Assembly (NCBI GenBank): GCA_050735975.1
Contig: JBOHVS010000372.1
Location: forward strand, 1 to 6,176
Source of the DNA: DATMBL01 sp050735975
GTDB taxonomy: Bacteria > Desulfobacterota > Binatia > UBA9968
Direction of reading: 5' to 3'
Length of the DNA: 6,176 nt
The position numbers were made by a program, and so were the translations under genes. Below the pieces are notes generated by a model that was given only the letters and a program-made list of their open reading frames with translations, was not told where the DNA came from and did not search any database. Shown one piece after another: positions 5,866 through 6,176 of the stretch (the first letter of the stretch is position 1; every line of letters begins with the position of its first letter).

Positions 5866-6176
5866 AGCGTCAATCCGGGAATCTTAAAGCCTCCTGTAAT
5901 CTTGCTCATCTCGGTCGAAACCATGTCGCGCGCCTTGCGCATACCGTCATTGACGGCAGCCATGATCAAGTCTTCCAGCATTTCCTTTTCTTCGGGGTTG
6001 ATAACGCCAGGGTCGATTTTTACCGCGGTGAGCGCAAGTTGACCATTTACGGTCACTTGAACCATTCCTCCTCCGGCCGAGCCTTCGACGGTCTTATGCG
6101 CCAACTCTTCTTGAACCTTGGCAAGTCGCGCTTGCATTTCCTGGGCCTGCTTCAGCAGATTACCCATTCCGCCTAT
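5862..6176 (-). CDS. ybaB: YbaB/EbfC family nucleoid-associated protein (5' end probably beyond window)
   Basis: This small DNA-binding nucleoid-associated protein forms dimers and is commonly encoded just upstream of recR and downstream of dnaX. Visible features: an N-terminal amphipathic helix (NLLKQAQEMQARLAKVQEEL), a central strand region with GMVQVTVNGQLALTAVKIDP, then the conserved PEEKEMLEDLIMAAVNDGMRKA helix and a short C-terminal tail ending KIPGLTL. From ATG 6167 the product is 101 residues. The codons before it to the window edge stay open and read I-G-G, so the protein reads IGGMGNLLKQAQ; many family members begin with a few residues then GG-M/L-GN. The true start is therefore probably a few codons past 6176, and ATG 6167 is only a fallback, with GGCGGA placed too close to act as its ribosome site. 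The stop overlaps the recR start by 4 nt. Confidence 0.93.
   Translation of the reverse strand: MGGMGNLLKQAQEMQARLAKVQEELAHKTVEGSAGGGMVQVTVNGQLALTAVKIDPGVINPEEKEMLEDLIMAAVNDGMRKARDMVSTEMSKITGGFKIPGLTL

Noticed and set aside
5518..6042. 174-codon + strand open frame opposite recR and ybaB
   Set aside because: recR and ybaB are unambiguous on the minus strand; the frame has no motif and is a shadow.

Overview
This is a phosphate-homeostasis region followed by a convergent recombination-repair cluster from a bacterium of moderate to high GC (roughly mid-50s %, estimated by eye). The lipoprotein signal and the PhoB/PhoR, Pit/DUF47 and YbaB-RecR protein types suggest a Gram-negative, non-enteric lineage. 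A member of the Deltaproteobacteria in the broad sense, or a related uncultured phylum, would fit, but the window cannot settle this and the assignment is low-confidence inference.

Layout. Positions 1-2757 (+ strand) carry the 3' end of phoU, then phoB and phoR packed as one operon: 3 nt between phoU and phoB, and a 23-nt overlap between phoB and phoR. A 356-nt non-coding gap (2758-3113) holds short TTCGA-type heptamer repeats, a degenerate hexameric pyrimidine tract and a good sigma70-like promoter. Next come a DUF47/PhoU-like gene and a pit low-affinity phosphate transporter gene (3114-4736, + strand). On the minus strand, converging on pit with only 26 nt between stop codons, lie ybaB (at the right edge, probably cut at its 5' end), recR (ATGA overlap with ybaB) and a small BamE/SmpA-like lipoprotein gene. 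Between recR and the lipoprotein signal peptide there is a 26-bp perfect palindrome beside the same heptamer repeat seen upstream of DUF47.

How the genes work together. PhoU (with an inferred Pst transporter encoded off the left edge) and PhoR sense phosphate sufficiency, and PhoB carries the output to DNA. The adjacent DUF47-Pit pair is the classical low-affinity uptake system, with DUF47 as the PhoU-like partner of the permease. The window therefore holds two PhoU-fold regulators and parts of two phosphate uptake branches side by side. YbaB and RecR form the usual nucleoid/recombination pair often found downstream of dnaX.

Novelty. The protein-coding content is ordinary, and I do not see an undescribed multi-gene system. 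The points worth a second look are non-coding: a repeat family shared in inverted orientation by two gaps, a long perfect palindrome, and a lipoprotein gene whose apparent ribosome binding site and ATG are separated from its signal peptide by that repeat block.
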